DNA of 64,000 nucleotides from Microbacterium binotii (GCF_021398715.1 NZ_CP090347.1:1302001-1366000), one strand, 5' to 3'. Shown: positions 1 to 9,262, counted from the first letter of the stretch. A program made the numbers and translations. Notes: generated by a model from the letters alone, not told the origin.

Positions 1-2
1 CC

Positions 3-3000
3 GAGCAGTCGGCGGTGATCGAGTCCGATCTCGAACCGGCGCTCGTGGTCGCGGGAGCCGGCAGCGGCAAGACCGAGACGATGGCCGGCCGCGTCGTGTG
101 GCTCGTGGCGAACGGTCTCGTCCGCCGCGACCAGATCCTGGGGCTCACTTTCACCCGCAAAGCGGCGGGAGAGCTCGCTGAGCGCATCCAGCGTCGCCTG
201 GCGCGTCTCGCGGAGTTCGAGCGGCGCGGACTTCTCGGCAGCCTCGAGGATCTCCACCGTCGCGGCGAGTTGGCGGGTTTCGGTGAGATCGAGCGTTCGG
301 GCGGATCCGACGACGATCGACGCAGGCTTCTGGATCGTCTCGCCGAGGAGCGCGTCGTCGACGCGGTGCCCGCCGACGACGCAGACGATCTGCTCGACCG
401 GCCGACGGTCTCGACGTACAACAGCTTCGCCGACGGCATCGTCCGCGAACACGCGGCCCGCATCGGGCGCGACGCGGAAGCCGTCGTGCTGTCCGAGTCC
501 GCCGCCTGGCTGCTGATGCGCCGCACGGTGCTCGCCTCGGACGACCCGGAGCTCGAGGCGACGGAGGAGTCGCTGCGGACCCTCGTCGATCGTGCGCTGC
601 GCATCGCGCGCGACGCCGTCGACAACCTCGTCGATCTCGACGACCTCGAGCGATTCCCCGAGACGTTCGCGCGCGTCGTCGACGTCCCGTCGGAGAACGC
701 GCGCACCACGGTCTACAAGGACGTGCTGGACGACGTCGCCGCGGTCGGCAAGCTCTCGCTCTACGCACGCCTCGCCCGTGAGTACGACCAGAACAAGCGC
801 CGGACCGGGGTGATCGACTTCGCGGATCAGGTGGCCGGGGCCTACGAGATCGTGCGAGGCGATCCGCGACTGGTCGAAGAGCTGCGCGACCAGTACCGCG
901 TGGTGCTGTTGGACGAGTATCAGGACACCTCGGTGGTGCAGAGTCTGCTGCTCTCGACCCTGTTCGCGGATTCTGCGGTGATGGCGGTCGGAGACCCTCA
1001 CCAGGCGATCTACGGATGGCGTGGTGCGAGCGCCGGCAACCTGGCGGGTTTCGCCGCGGCATTCTCGGCCCGCGACACGTGCGCTCGATTCGACCTGCTC
1101 ACGAGCTGGCGAAACGCTCCGGCAGTGCTCCGCGCGGCCACCGCCGTGCTGGCGCCGCTCGCCGAACGCAGCGCCGTCGCGGTGGGCACCCTGCGCGCGA
1201 GACCCGGCGCCGACGACGGGCGGGTCGAGATCGTGACGGAGCCCGACCTCGAGAGCGAGGCGGATGCGGTCGCGCGCTGGTTCGCCGAGGTCATCCGCGC
1301 GCGCGGTGCCGAGGGGCGCTCGACGACGGGCGCCGTGCTCTTCCGTGCCAAGAAGCACATGCCGCGATTCGCCGAGGCGCTGGCACGTCACGGCATCCCG
1401 CATCGCGTTCTCGGCCTCGGCGGACTGCTGAGCACGCCCGAGATCGTCGACATCGTCAGCGCCCTGCGCGTCGTCAGCGATCCTACGCAGGGCTCCGCCC
1501 TCATTCGTCTGCTGAGCGGTCCGCGATGGGCGATCGGGCTGGCGGATCTGGCCGCGCTGAACGATCTCGCCCAGCGCCAGGTGCGTGCGCAGGCCGGCGG
1601 CGAGAGCGAGCCGGACCTACTGGCGCGGCTGCGTCAGAGCGCGCGCAGCGAGACCGGGTCGCTCATCGACGCCCTCGATCTGTTCGCGAGGCTCCGCCCA
1701 GACCACGCCTGGTTCCAGACGTTCACCCCTGCCGCGCGGGATCGACTACGGGAGGCGGCGGCGGTATTCGCCGGGCTCCGGCAGGTGGCAGCGACCCTGC
1801 CCCTGACGGAGCTTGTGCGGGCGATCGAGGTGGAGCTGCGGCTGGACATCGAACTCGCCGCCAACGAGAGCCGCGGGCCGGCGCGCACGGCTGCCGCCCA
1901 GGTGCGGGCGTTCGTCGACGAGGTCAACGCATTCCTCGCCGCCGACGAACACGGCTCTCTGACGAGCCTGCTGGCCTGGCTCGAGCACGCTGAGCGCAGC
2001 GACGACCTGGCGCCGAGGACCGATCCACCGGAGTCGGACGTGGTGCAGCTGCTGACCATCCACGGCTCGAAGGGGCTGGAGTGGGATGCGGTCGCCGTCG
2101 TCCGGCTCGTCGAGGGCGAGCTGCCGTCCACGCCGAAGGAGACGCGGGGCTGGCTCGGCGCGGGGGTCCTGCCCTACGTCTTCCGGGGGGACTCCGCGTG
2201 GCTGCCGCGGTATCCGTGGCAGGGTGCCGAGAGTCAGCAGCAGTTGCGTGATCGCCGCACGGCGTTCGTCGACGCCCACCGGGACCGCGCACTCGAAGAG
2301 GATCGGCGTCTCGCGTACGTGGCCGTCACGCGTGCCCGCGACCACCTGCTGCTGAGCGGATCGCCCTGGGCGGGAACGACGAAGCCACGGGAGCTGAGCC
2401 GGTTCACGATCGAGATCGCGCAGGCGCTCGAGCAGCACGATCCCCGCATCGATCCGGGAGAGAACCCGCTGGCGGATGCGGCTCGCACGCTGCACTGGCC
2501 GCTCGACGCCCTGGGGTCGCGCAGGTCGCGGGTCACCGATGCCGCCGCCGCGGTGGAGGCCGCGCGCGTGGATCCGGGTGATGCGGACGACGAGCTCGCC
2601 CTGCTGCTCGCCGAGCGCACCGAACGTCTGCGGCCGGCCCGGTCCGGCGCCCCGGTGCGCATCCCGGCATCCGCGTACAAGGACTTCGTCACCGATTACG
2701 ACGCCGCCGTCGCGGCGCTCGAGCGCCCCATGCCGGAGCGGCCCTATCGACAGACCTCGCTCGGCACGCGGTTCCACGCGTGGGTGGAGCGTCGTTCCGG
2801 GGTGAGTGCCTCCGTCTCGCTCGACGACCCGCTGTGGTCGGCCGAGGTCGAGCAGAGCGGCGACGACGCGGACTTCGAGCGTCTCGTCGAGATCTTCGAG
2901 GCGAGCGAATGGGCGATGCTGCAGCCGATCGAGGTCGAGACGGAGATCGACTTCCGCTACATCGGCATCGACGACCGGCCCCATGTCGTGGTGTGCAAGC

Positions 3001-3206
3001 TGGACGCCGTCTACCGCAGGGGCGATCGCATCGAGATCGTCGACTGGAAGACCGGTCGTGCTCCGCGCTCGGAGTCCGAGCGCCGGGAGCGTCTCGTACA
3101 GCTCGAGCTGTACCGCCAGGCCTATCACGCCAGGCACGGCGTGCCGGTCGAGCAGATCGACGTCGCGCTCTACTACGTCGCCGACGACCTGGTCATCCGC
3201 GACTGA
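3..3206 (+). CDS. adnB: AdnB-like UvrD-family helicase-nuclease (5' end outside window)
   Basis: The frame is open from base 3, before the GTG at 15, so the gene begins upstream of the window. Counting from that GTG, Walker A GAGSGKT lies near residue 14, the DEYQDT Walker B near 298, GDPHQAIYGWRG near 325, HGSKGLEWD near 680 and the VAVTRARD motif near 770. The C-terminus holds a RecB-type PD-(D/E)XK nuclease motif, LDAVYRR then EIVDWKTGR, near 995-1016. A helicase with a C-terminal nuclease is the architecture of AdnB, the lead motor of the actinobacterial AdnAB end-resection complex. The downstream order nudC, uvrD2, PDZ protease, UPF0182 matches the mycobacterial adnB region. The adnA partner is expected just upstream, out of view. 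Confidence 0.85.
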   Translation, partial: EQSAVIESDLEPALVVAGAGSGKTETMAGRVVWLVANGLVRRDQILGLTFTRKAAGELAERIQRRLARLAEFERRGLLGSLEDLHRRGELAGFGEIERSGGSDDDRRRLLDRLAEERVVDAVPADDADDLLDRPTVSTYNSFADGIVREHAARIGRDAEAVVLSESAAWLLMRRTVLASDDPELEATEESLRTLVDRALRIARDAVDNLVDLDDLERFPETFARVVDVPSENARTTVYKDVLDDVAAVGKLSLYARLAREYDQNKRRTGVIDFADQVAGAYEIVRGDPRLVEELRDQYRVVLLDEYQDTSVVQSLLLSTLFADSAVMAVGDPHQAIYGWRGASAGNLAGFAAAFSARDTCARFDLLTSWRNAPAVLRAATAVLAPLAERSAVAVGTLRARPGADDGRVEIVTEPDLESEADAVARWFAEVIRARGAEGRSTTGAVLFRAKKHMPRFAEALARHGIPHRVLGLGGLLSTPEIVDIVSALRVVSDPTQGSALIRLLSGPRWAIGLADLAALNDLAQRQVRAQAGGESEPDLLARLRQSARSETGSLIDALDLFARLRPDHAWFQTFTPAARDRLREAAAVFAGLRQVAATLPLTELVRAIEVELRLDIELAANESRGPARTAAAQVRAFVDEVNAFLAADEHGSLTSLLAWLEHAERSDDLAPRTDPPESDVVQLLTIHGSKGLEWDAVAVVRLVEGELPSTPKETRGWLGAGVLPYVFRGDSAWLPRYPWQGAESQQQLRDRRTAFVDAHRDRALEEDRRLAYVAVTRARDHLLLSGSPWAGTTKPRELSRFTIEIAQALEQHDPRIDPGENPLADAARTLHWPLDALGSRRSRVTDAAAAVEAARVDPGDADDELALLLAERTERLRPARSGAPVRIPASAYKDFVTDYDAAVAALERPMPERPYRQTSLGTRFHAWVERRSGVSASVSLDDPLWSAEVEQSGDDADFERLVEIFEASEWAMLQPIEVETEIDFRYIGIDDRPHVVVCKLDAVYRRGDRIEIVDWKTGRAPRSESERRERLVQLELYRQAYHARHGVPVEQIDVALYYVADDLVIRD

Positions 3207-3224
3207 GCCGGCGTCCCGGCCTGC

Positions 3225-4475
3225 TCAGCCCTCGGTCCAGCGGCGCAACGCCTCCCGGGACGCCCGCGCGGTCTCTTCGCGGCTCTCCTCGTCGTCGTCC
3301 GCGGTGTCGGCCGTGTCCTCGTGCGCCGGCTGCGGTCTGGCCGTCCACTCGGACAGGTCCACCGGAAGCGTCGGCATGCCCTCCGCGGAGGCCGGGCTCG
3401 AGCGATCCTCCTCCTCGGCGAGGTACGCGCCCAACTCGACCGGGTCATAGGCGTCGGTCTGCATCGAGGTCTGTCCGCCGGCGGGCTCGGTCTCCGGCAA
3501 CCGGCCGAGAAGCGCGATGGCATCGTCGACATCGGCGGAACCGGTCCGGATGAGTTCGGTGCCCGCCGTCGCGTCGGCGAGCGATGTCAGCAGCTTCGTG
3601 GCGTCCTCGACGACGAACTCGTCGCCCTGGTCGACGCCGTGCACCAGCCACTTCGCGAACTCGAGCTCGGCGAACAACCGCGCCCGTGTCTTCAGAGCGG
3701 GGTCCGGCGAACGATGCGAGGCCGCTGCGTACCCCTCGTGGACGCCCTCGACCGATTCCGGCGCGGATCCCAGCCACCTCAGATCCACGGCGGGATCCCC
3801 GATGGACAGGCCCTGCCAGTCCAGAAGGGCGACGACCTCGGGTGTGCCGTCGACGTCGTCGAAGACGAAGGAAGACACGTCGAGCCCGTCCAGCACGACC
3901 GTGGGCTCGTAGCGCCACGCGGCATCGTCGTCCAGGAGGCTCAGCCAGCGCTCGCGGAGCTCGGGTACGAGGCGACTCGTGTCGTCCGCACGCTCGACGA
4001 GACGCCGTGCGTCGGCGCGCACCTGCTGCGCGGAGCGCACCGGGTAGCCCTCGGCGCGGATCACCGTGATCGGGAGATCGTGCACGGCCGCGATCGCTCG
4101 GCCGACGAGTCCGGTGAACCCCGGCCCCGGCGGCAGGTCGGCGGCGTCGACGCGGTAGCCGGCCAGGTAGTCCGTGACGATGACCTGGTCCGGTCCCATC
4201 GAGGTCTCGCCGAGCACCGTGGGCGCCTGGAACGGAAGCAGACTGCGCACCCCGGCGCTCAGCGACGACAGGACGCGGGCATCGGCGCGGGCCGTTCGCC
4301 CCGCTTCGTCGTCGCCCGCCACGCGCACCACGACGCGCCGGCCGTCGGCGAGATCCACCAGCGCCGCGGCGGTGCCCGCCTCGTCCGTGCTGCCCAGTCG
4401 ACCCGCGCTCACGACGACGGCCTCCGGGAGAGCCGCCGTCACCGACGCGGCTAGAGTGAGAGGTGAGCGTGGCAT
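3225..4475 (-). CDS. Phosphotransferase-fold (APH-like) protein with degenerate catalytic loop
   Basis: The protein has 416 residues and the C-lobe of the aminoglycoside/macrolide phosphotransferase fold, with LLDWQGLSIGDPAVDL matching the usual IDW-GDPA-DL magnesium-binding segment. The catalytic loop that normally reads HGDxxxxN is here LDGLDVSSF, so the His, catalytic Asp and Asn are all replaced. The last 100 or so residues are acidic and probably disordered. The ATG at 4475 is preferred over upstream starts because a TACCCT -10 box lies exactly 6 nt upstream, fitting a leaderless mRNA. It converges on adnB and diverges from nudC. The activity is unknown; a pseudokinase or scaffold is an inference. 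Confidence 0.75.
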   Translation of the reverse strand: MPRSPLTLAASVTAALPEAVVVSAGRLGSTDEAGTAAALVDLADGRRVVVRVAGDDEAGRTARADARVLSSLSAGVRSLLPFQAPTVLGETSMGPDQVIVTDYLAGYRVDAADLPPGPGFTGLVGRAIAAVHDLPITVIRAEGYPVRSAQQVRADARRLVERADDTSRLVPELRERWLSLLDDDAAWRYEPTVVLDGLDVSSFVFDDVDGTPEVVALLDWQGLSIGDPAVDLRWLGSAPESVEGVHEGYAAASHRSPDPALKTRARLFAELEFAKWLVHGVDQGDEFVVEDATKLLTSLADATAGTELIRTGSADVDDAIALLGRLPETEPAGGQTSMQTDAYDPVELGAYLAEEEDRSSPASAEGMPTLPVDLSEWTARPQPAHEDTADTADDDEESREETARASREALRRWTEG

Positions 4476-4481
4476 GCACTC

Positions 4482-4487
4482 AGGGTA
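4482..4487 (-). promoter_or_regulatory. Leaderless -10 element for the phosphotransferase-like gene
   Basis: On the minus strand TACCCT lies 6 nt before the ATG at 4475, with no ribosome binding site between them. This TANNNT-to-start spacing recurs in the window and is typical of actinobacterial leaderless transcripts. Confidence 0.5.
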
Positions 4488-4538
4488 GGCGTCCACCCCC
4501 GGCCCGAGCCGGTCGCCACGCCCGTCGAGGAGGTATCG

Positions 4539-5429
4539 GTGAGCGTTTCCGACACCGGTGCACAGGCCCTGTTCCCGCTCCGGCGCGCCGCGGACGAGCG
4601 GCAGGATCCGGAGCTGGTCGACAGACTGCGTGCCGACCCGACGACCTTCGCCGTGGCCGTGGCGGGCGACCTCGTGTCGATCTCCGGCAGCGCCGAGCAC
4701 CCTCGTCTGCGCCTGGTCCCGGCGGCCGGCGTCACCGCATCCGAGTGGGCCTTCCTCGGGCGCACCGTCGACGGACGCGGCGTTGTCGCGGCGGTGACCG
4801 AGACCGTGGCCGAGCCGTTCGCCCGATTGCGGGAGATCGGCGGCCTGCTCCCGGAAGTGGAATCGGATGCGGCGACGACCGCCGTCGCACTGGGCAGCTG
4901 GCTGCGCGAGCAGGGGTACTGCCCGTTCTGCGGTACACGCACCGATCTGCGGCAGGCGGGCTGGGCCCGACACTGCCCGCACTGCGGGCGAGAGCACTTC
5001 CCGCGTACGGACCCCGCGATCATCGTGGCGGTGCACGACGCCGACGACCCGGATCGGTTGCTTCTGGGCAGCAACGCCGCCTGGCCTGCGGGAAGGTACT
5101 CCTGCTTCGCCGGCTTCGCCGAAGCGGGCGAGTCGCTGGAGGACGCGGTGGCCCGCGAGGTCGCGGAGGAGGCCGGGGTGGAGCTCGTCGGGGTGCGGTA
5201 TCGCGGATCCCAGGCCTGGCCTTATCCGCGGTCGTTGATGCTCGGCTTCCACGCCGCGGCGCGAGTCGCCGCCGCGGCGCGCCCCGACGGCGACGAGATC
5301 GTCGAGGTGCGCTGGTTCACGCGCGAGGAGATCGGCGCGGCGCTCGAGGGCAGGGGAGAGGTCGTGCTGCCCGGCTCCGCATCCATCTCCTGGCGGCTGA
5401 TCCGCGACTGGTACGAGGAGCGCGCATGA
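4539..5429 (+). CDS. nudC: NAD+ diphosphatase (NudC-type Nudix hydrolase)
   Basis: The 296-residue protein has a four-cysteine zinc ribbon near residues 127-149 (CPFCG and CPHCG). A complete Nudix box follows near 195-215, GFAEAGESLED then REVAEEAGV, giving the canonical GX5EX7REUXEEXGU pattern. NudC enzymes hydrolyse NAD(H) to NMN(H) and AMP and also remove NAD caps from RNA. The GTG start has a good ribosome binding site, gaggaggtat, just upstream. The stop overlaps the uvrD2 start as ATGA, so the two are translationally coupled. The same nudC-uvrD2 order occurs in mycobacteria. Confidence 0.93.
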   Translation: MSVSDTGAQALFPLRRAADERQDPELVDRLRADPTTFAVAVAGDLVSISGSAEHPRLRLVPAAGVTASEWAFLGRTVDGRGVVAAVTETVAEPFARLREIGGLLPEVESDAATTAVALGSWLREQGYCPFCGTRTDLRQAGWARHCPHCGREHFPRTDPAIIVAVHDADDPDRLLLGSNAAWPAGRYSCFAGFAEAGESLEDAVAREVAEEAGVELVGVRYRGSQAWPYPRSLMLGFHAAARVAAAARPDGDEIVEVRWFTREEIGAALEGRGEVVLPGSASISWRLIRDWYEERA

Positions 5430-7186
5430 GCGTCGACATCCTGGCCGGTCTCGACGAGCAGCAGCACGCCGCGGTGATGGCGGTGCGGGGCCCGGTGCGG
5501 GTGCTGGCCGGAGCGGGCACGGGCAAGACCCGCGTCATCACGCGGCGCATCGCCTACGGCGTCGACAGTGGAACGTACTCACCGGGCCGGGTGATGGCTC
5601 TGACCTTCACGGCGAAGGCGGCGGGCGAGATGCGAGGGCGCCTGCGCGCGCTCGGGATCGTGGGCGTCGCCGCGCGCACCTTCCACGCCGCCGCCCTCTC
5701 CCAGCTGAACTACTTCTGGCCGCAGGTGGCGGGCACGCCTGCCCCGCGCATCATCGACAACAAGGTGCGCCTGCTGGCGCAGGCGGCGGAGCAGCAGCGC
5801 CTGCACCTCGACACCGCGACTCTGCGCGATGTCGCCGCCCACATCGAGCAGCGGAAGGTCGCCATGCGCCGGATCGACGAGATCGGCAGCACGCGCCCCG
5901 TCACGATCGGCACGCTCGACACCGGGCAGATCCGCGATCTGCACGCCGCCTACGAGAAGCTGAAGGACGAGCGTCACCAGCTCGACTTCGAGGACGTGCT
6001 GCTCGCCTGCGCGGGCATGATCGAAGCCGAGCCGCGCGTCGCCCAGTCGGTGCGTGAGCAGTACCGCCACTTCACGGTGGACGAGTTCCAGGACGTGTCG
6101 CCGCTGCAGAACCGACTCCTCGAGCTGTGGCTCGGCGAGCGACGCGACCTGTGCGTCGTGGGCGATGCGAGCCAGACCATCTACTCCTTCGCCGGTGCCC
6201 GCGCCGACTACCTCCTGGACTTCCCCCGGCACCACCCCGACGCGCGCAGCTTCACCCTCGAGCACAACTACCGCAGCGACCAGCCCGTGCTTCGGGTGGC
6301 CAACGCACTCATGCGCGGCCGTCCCGGCGCGCTGCAGCTGGTCACCGACCGCGGCGCAGATTCTCCCGTGCCCACGGTGACCCGTTTCGACGACGACGCC
6401 CACGAGGCTGCGGGTGTGGCCGCCCGCATCCGCGCGCAGCTCGACGACGGCGTGGATCCGCGGGAGATCGCCGTCCTGTACCGGGCGCATGCGCAGTCGG
6501 CGGAGCTCGTGACGGCACTCGCGGATGCGGGCGTTCCCACCAGCGTCATGGGCGGCAAGCGCTTCTTCGACCTGCCGGAGGTGCGCCAGGCGGTCATGGC
6601 GCTGCGCGCCGCCACGGTGGCCCCGATGCAGGGAGGATTCCGCGACACGGTTCGCGACGTGCTCCGCGGATGCGGCTACACGGACGAGCCGCCGGCCGTC
6701 GGCGGGGCTCTGCGCGACGCGTGGGAAGCGCGCGCCGCGCTGCTGGCACTCGCCGAAGAGCAGCCCGAGGACACAACGCTGCGCGCGTTCACGGACGACC
6801 TGATGGCCAGGGCGAGAGACCAGCACGAGCCCTCGCTGGCGACGGTGACGCTCGCGACGCTGCACGCGGCGAAGGGGCTCGAGTGGGACCACGTGCACCT
6901 GGTGGGGCTCTCGGAGGGACTGCTGCCGATCTCCTACGCGCAGGGATTCGAGCAGATCGACGAGGAGCGGCGGCTGGCGTACGTCGGTATCACGCGGGCC
7001 GCGCGTACGCTGTCGCTGTCGTGGGCATCGCAGTCGGCGCGGCAGTCACGGCAGCCGTCTCGCTTTCTGCAAGAGATCGGCACGCGCACGCTGGATGAAC
7101 GACCGGCCAGACCGACCTCCGGTGGGGCGAGGAAGCAGCGAACGTCATCCGGCGTCGGGCGGCCGACGCCGGGAGCTGACCGGTGA
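5426..7186 (+). CDS. uvrD2: ATP-dependent DNA helicase UvrD2
   Basis: This is an SF1A 3'-5' helicase of 586 residues. It has Walker A GAGTGKT near 29, VDEFQDVSPLQ near 218, GDASQTIYSFAGA near 245, LHAAKGLEWDHV near 478 and VGITRA near the end of the motor. The ATG at 5426 overlaps the nudC stop. Mycobacterial UvrD2 is about 700 residues and ends in HRDC and tetracysteine domains. This copy stops soon after the helicase core, in a short basic Pro/Arg/Ser tail, so the HRDC region is absent. Its last 197 bases overlap the 3' end of a gene on the other strand. The likely role is DNA repair or replication support. Confidence 0.88.
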   Translation: MSVDILAGLDEQQHAAVMAVRGPVRVLAGAGTGKTRVITRRIAYGVDSGTYSPGRVMALTFTAKAAGEMRGRLRALGIVGVAARTFHAAALSQLNYFWPQVAGTPAPRIIDNKVRLLAQAAEQQRLHLDTATLRDVAAHIEQRKVAMRRIDEIGSTRPVTIGTLDTGQIRDLHAAYEKLKDERHQLDFEDVLLACAGMIEAEPRVAQSVREQYRHFTVDEFQDVSPLQNRLLELWLGERRDLCVVGDASQTIYSFAGARADYLLDFPRHHPDARSFTLEHNYRSDQPVLRVANALMRGRPGALQLVTDRGADSPVPTVTRFDDDAHEAAGVAARIRAQLDDGVDPREIAVLYRAHAQSAELVTALADAGVPTSVMGGKRFFDLPEVRQAVMALRAATVAPMQGGFRDTVRDVLRGCGYTDEPPAVGGALRDAWEARAALLALAEEQPEDTTLRAFTDDLMARARDQHEPSLATVTLATLHAAKGLEWDHVHLVGLSEGLLPISYAQGFEQIDEERRLAYVGITRAARTLSLSWASQSARQSRQPSRFLQEIGTRTLDERPARPTSGGARKQRTSSGVGRPTPGADR

Positions 7187-7823
7187 GCAGACGCGCGGCG
7201 TAGGCGACGGCCTCCCCGACGAGCGCCGCCGCCACGGGCGGCGCGGGCTGGGACATGAGCTGCGCCGCGATGCCCGGCCACGCGGCATCCTCGTCGCGAC
7301 GATGCGCGGCATCGCATGCGAGGCAGGGTCCGTCGCCGGGGGTGACGAGCGGCCCCACGTGCACCTGATCGCCCGCGAGGGTGATCGGCAGATGCGGCCG
7401 CTCGTCCCGGAGATGTCCGCGGTAGCGTCCCGGGTCGGCGACGAACGACTCCAGCATGACCACGGTGCAGCGCTCGTCGGGATCGGTGACGAGCTCCACC
7501 GAGGTGTCGAGCAGTCGGATCACCGCGACGGCGACGGCTCCGTCGATGGCGTCGGAGACCTCGAAGCCCACGCGGGCGCGGGGGGAGTCCGAGCACAGGA
7601 CCGGCGCGAGCTGCTCCAGCATCTCTGCGACGGCCGCTCGGTCGGCCCCCAGCGAGCCGGCGAGGGTCATCGCGTCGTTGGCGCTGACACCTGCGCGAAG
7701 CGCATGCACGAGCCACTCGTGCCACGGCTCCGCCCCGGCGATCACGACGCGCGCTTCGTCTCCGAACTGCAGCGTGCGCTCGTCGCGCCAGACCGGCGGA
7801 TAGGCGGGATCGAGTCGGAGCAT
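6990..7823 (-). CDS. Cyclodehydratase-like (ThiF/TOMM partner-like) zinc-binding protein
   Basis: This 277-residue protein has the pattern of the bacteriocin cyclodehydratase / ThiF-like 'TOMM leader-binding' proteins of actinobacteria: a winged-helix-like N-terminal half, then GPCLACDAAHR with CxxC at 167-170, and a late CACRS with CxC at 246-248, together a plausible structural zinc site. No YcaO, dehydrogenase or precursor-peptide gene is nearby, so it is an orphan here. The 3' end overlaps uvrD2 tail-to-tail by 197 bp, and the CxC motif itself lies opposite the end of uvrD2. On the minus strand CAGAAT lies 6 nt before the ATG, possibly a leaderless promoter. Assignment to a peptide-modifying pathway is not supported by context. 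Confidence 0.65.
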   Translation of the reverse strand: MLRLDPAYPPVWRDERTLQFGDEARVVIAGAEPWHEWLVHALRAGVSANDAMTLAGSLGADRAAVAEMLEQLAPVLCSDSPRARVGFEVSDAIDGAVAVAVIRLLDTSVELVTDPDERCTVVMLESFVADPGRYRGHLRDERPHLPITLAGDQVHVGPLVTPGDGPCLACDAAHRRDEDAAWPGIAAQLMSQPAPPVAAALVGEAVAYAARLLTGQLPASAARRRMTFAASSPHRRSVWPVVHPACACRSLAESETAAVTAAPTAMPTTATAYARPA

Positions 7824-7906
7824 GTCCCGATTCTGTTCCCGCCGGCGCCGGGTCCGCCGTTGTCCACATCGCCGGACCCGCGCGGGAGCCGGCTGGGGAG
7901 GAGAGA

Positions 7907-9262
7907 TCAGACGGGGCGGGGACCCTCCGGCCCCTCACCGCCCTCCTCTTCGGCGAGCAACTGTTCGAGCGCCTCGTCCATCGCATCCCGCTCCGGAGCC
8001 TCGCCCCGCGCGCGTGCGGAGAGGCGCTCGATCAGCGCGGTCGGGTCGTCGATGTCGGTCGCGCCCGGAAGCAGGTCCGGATAATCCCAGAGGGCGTCGC
8101 GTCCGGCGACGCCGACGGCGTCGGTGACCTGTCGCCACATCGCCGCGGCCTCCCGCATCCGTCGGGGGCGCAGCTCGAGGCCGACGAGCGAGCCCAGCGC
8201 CTTCTCCGCGGGACCGCCGACGGCGCGCCGGCGGCGGACGACCTCCGCGATGCGGTCGGCGCTCGGCAACCGATGGGTGGCGTCGGCCGTCACGATGTCG
8301 ACCCAGCCTTCGATGAGCGCGAGGAGTGTCTCCAGACGGGTGAGGGCGAGATCCTGCTGCTCGGTGCGCTCGGGAAGCAGGGCGCCGCTCTCGAGTGCCT
8401 GACGCAGCTCCTCGGGCTGGCTGGGATCGAACCGCTCCGCGAGCTCTTCGAGCCGACTCGTGTCGACGTGGATGCCGCGGGCGAACTCGGTCACCTGGGC
8501 GATCACGTCCAGACGAAGCCAGCGGGCATGGCGGAAGAGGCGTGCGTGGGCGAGCTCCCGCGTCGCCACGTACAGCGCGAGCTGGTCCTCGGGGATCTCC
8601 AGACCCTGGCCGAAATCGGCGAAGTTCTGCGGCAGGATCGCCGCGGCGCCGGCGGGCATGACGGGAAGCCCCACGTCGCCGCCGCTGACGACCTCCATGG
8701 ACAATCGCCCGACGACCTGGCCCAGCTGCGTCGCGAACAGCGAGCCGCCGATCGAGCGCATCATGCGTCCCGCGCCCTGGAGCATGGCCTGCATCTCCTC
8801 GGGGGCCTGCTCGGCCAGCGTCGCCGTGAGGGCGTCGGCGATGCTCGTGGCGACGGGCTCTGCGAGCTCGCGCCAGACCGGCATCGTCGCCTCCACCCAG
8901 GCGCCGCGGGTGAGAGCGCGCGGCGCCTCGGCGAGCTCGGAGATGGTGGTGGCCTCACCCAGCCACAGGGTGGCGAGAGAGAACGCCTGGTCCAGGTCGC
9001 TCCGGGATCCTGCGGCCACGCCGAGGTCGCTCTGGTTCGCGATGTGCAGAGCCTGACGTTCGGCCGCATCCCACGCGATCGAGCCGTCCGAGCTCGTGAA
9101 CGCGCGCTGCATCTGGCCCATCATCTGCTGCATCATCGCGGGGTCGATGCCCATCTGCTGGAGCTGTCGCAGCTGCTCCGGGTCGAGACCGTCGGCTCCG
9201 AACAGCTGGCGCAGCAGCTCCTGGAACTGGTCTTCGGGGCTCCGGTCGTCCTCGTCTGCCAC
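7907..9262 (-). CDS. Zincin-2 / DUF2342 family 'zinc-dependent metalloprotease'-like protein
   Basis: The 451-residue protein matches the actinobacterial DUF2342/zincin_2 family found beside uvrD2 and the PDZ protease in mycobacteria. The N-terminus is acidic and Gln/Met-rich (FGADGLDPEQLRQLQQMG). The centre has the family segment LALYVATRELAHARLFRHARWL. The position equivalent to an HExxH zinc motif reads RELAH, so the first His ligand is Arg while Glu and the second His remain. Catalytic activity is therefore uncertain. The GTG start at 9262 follows an AAGG ribosome binding site; a TAGCGT box about 45 bases further upstream could be the -10. The gene diverges from the PDZ protease. Confidence 0.8.
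   Translation of the reverse strand: MADEDDRSPEDQFQELLRQLFGADGLDPEQLRQLQQMGIDPAMMQQMMGQMQRAFTSSDGSIAWDAAERQALHIANQSDLGVAAGSRSDLDQAFSLATLWLGEATTISELAEAPRALTRGAWVEATMPVWRELAEPVATSIADALTATLAEQAPEEMQAMLQGAGRMMRSIGGSLFATQLGQVVGRLSMEVVSGGDVGLPVMPAGAAAILPQNFADFGQGLEIPEDQLALYVATRELAHARLFRHARWLRLDVIAQVTEFARGIHVDTSRLEELAERFDPSQPEELRQALESGALLPERTEQQDLALTRLETLLALIEGWVDIVTADATHRLPSADRIAEVVRRRRAVGGPAEKALGSLVGLELRPRRMREAAAMWRQVTDAVGVAGRDALWDYPDLLPGATDIDDPTALIERLSARARGEAPERDAMDEALEQLLAEEEGGEGPEGPRPV

Noticed and set aside
6990..9262. A thiazole/oxazole peptide (TOMM) biosynthesis cluster
   Set aside because: Only one cyclodehydratase-like protein is present; no YcaO enzyme, dehydrogenase or precursor peptide was found nearby.
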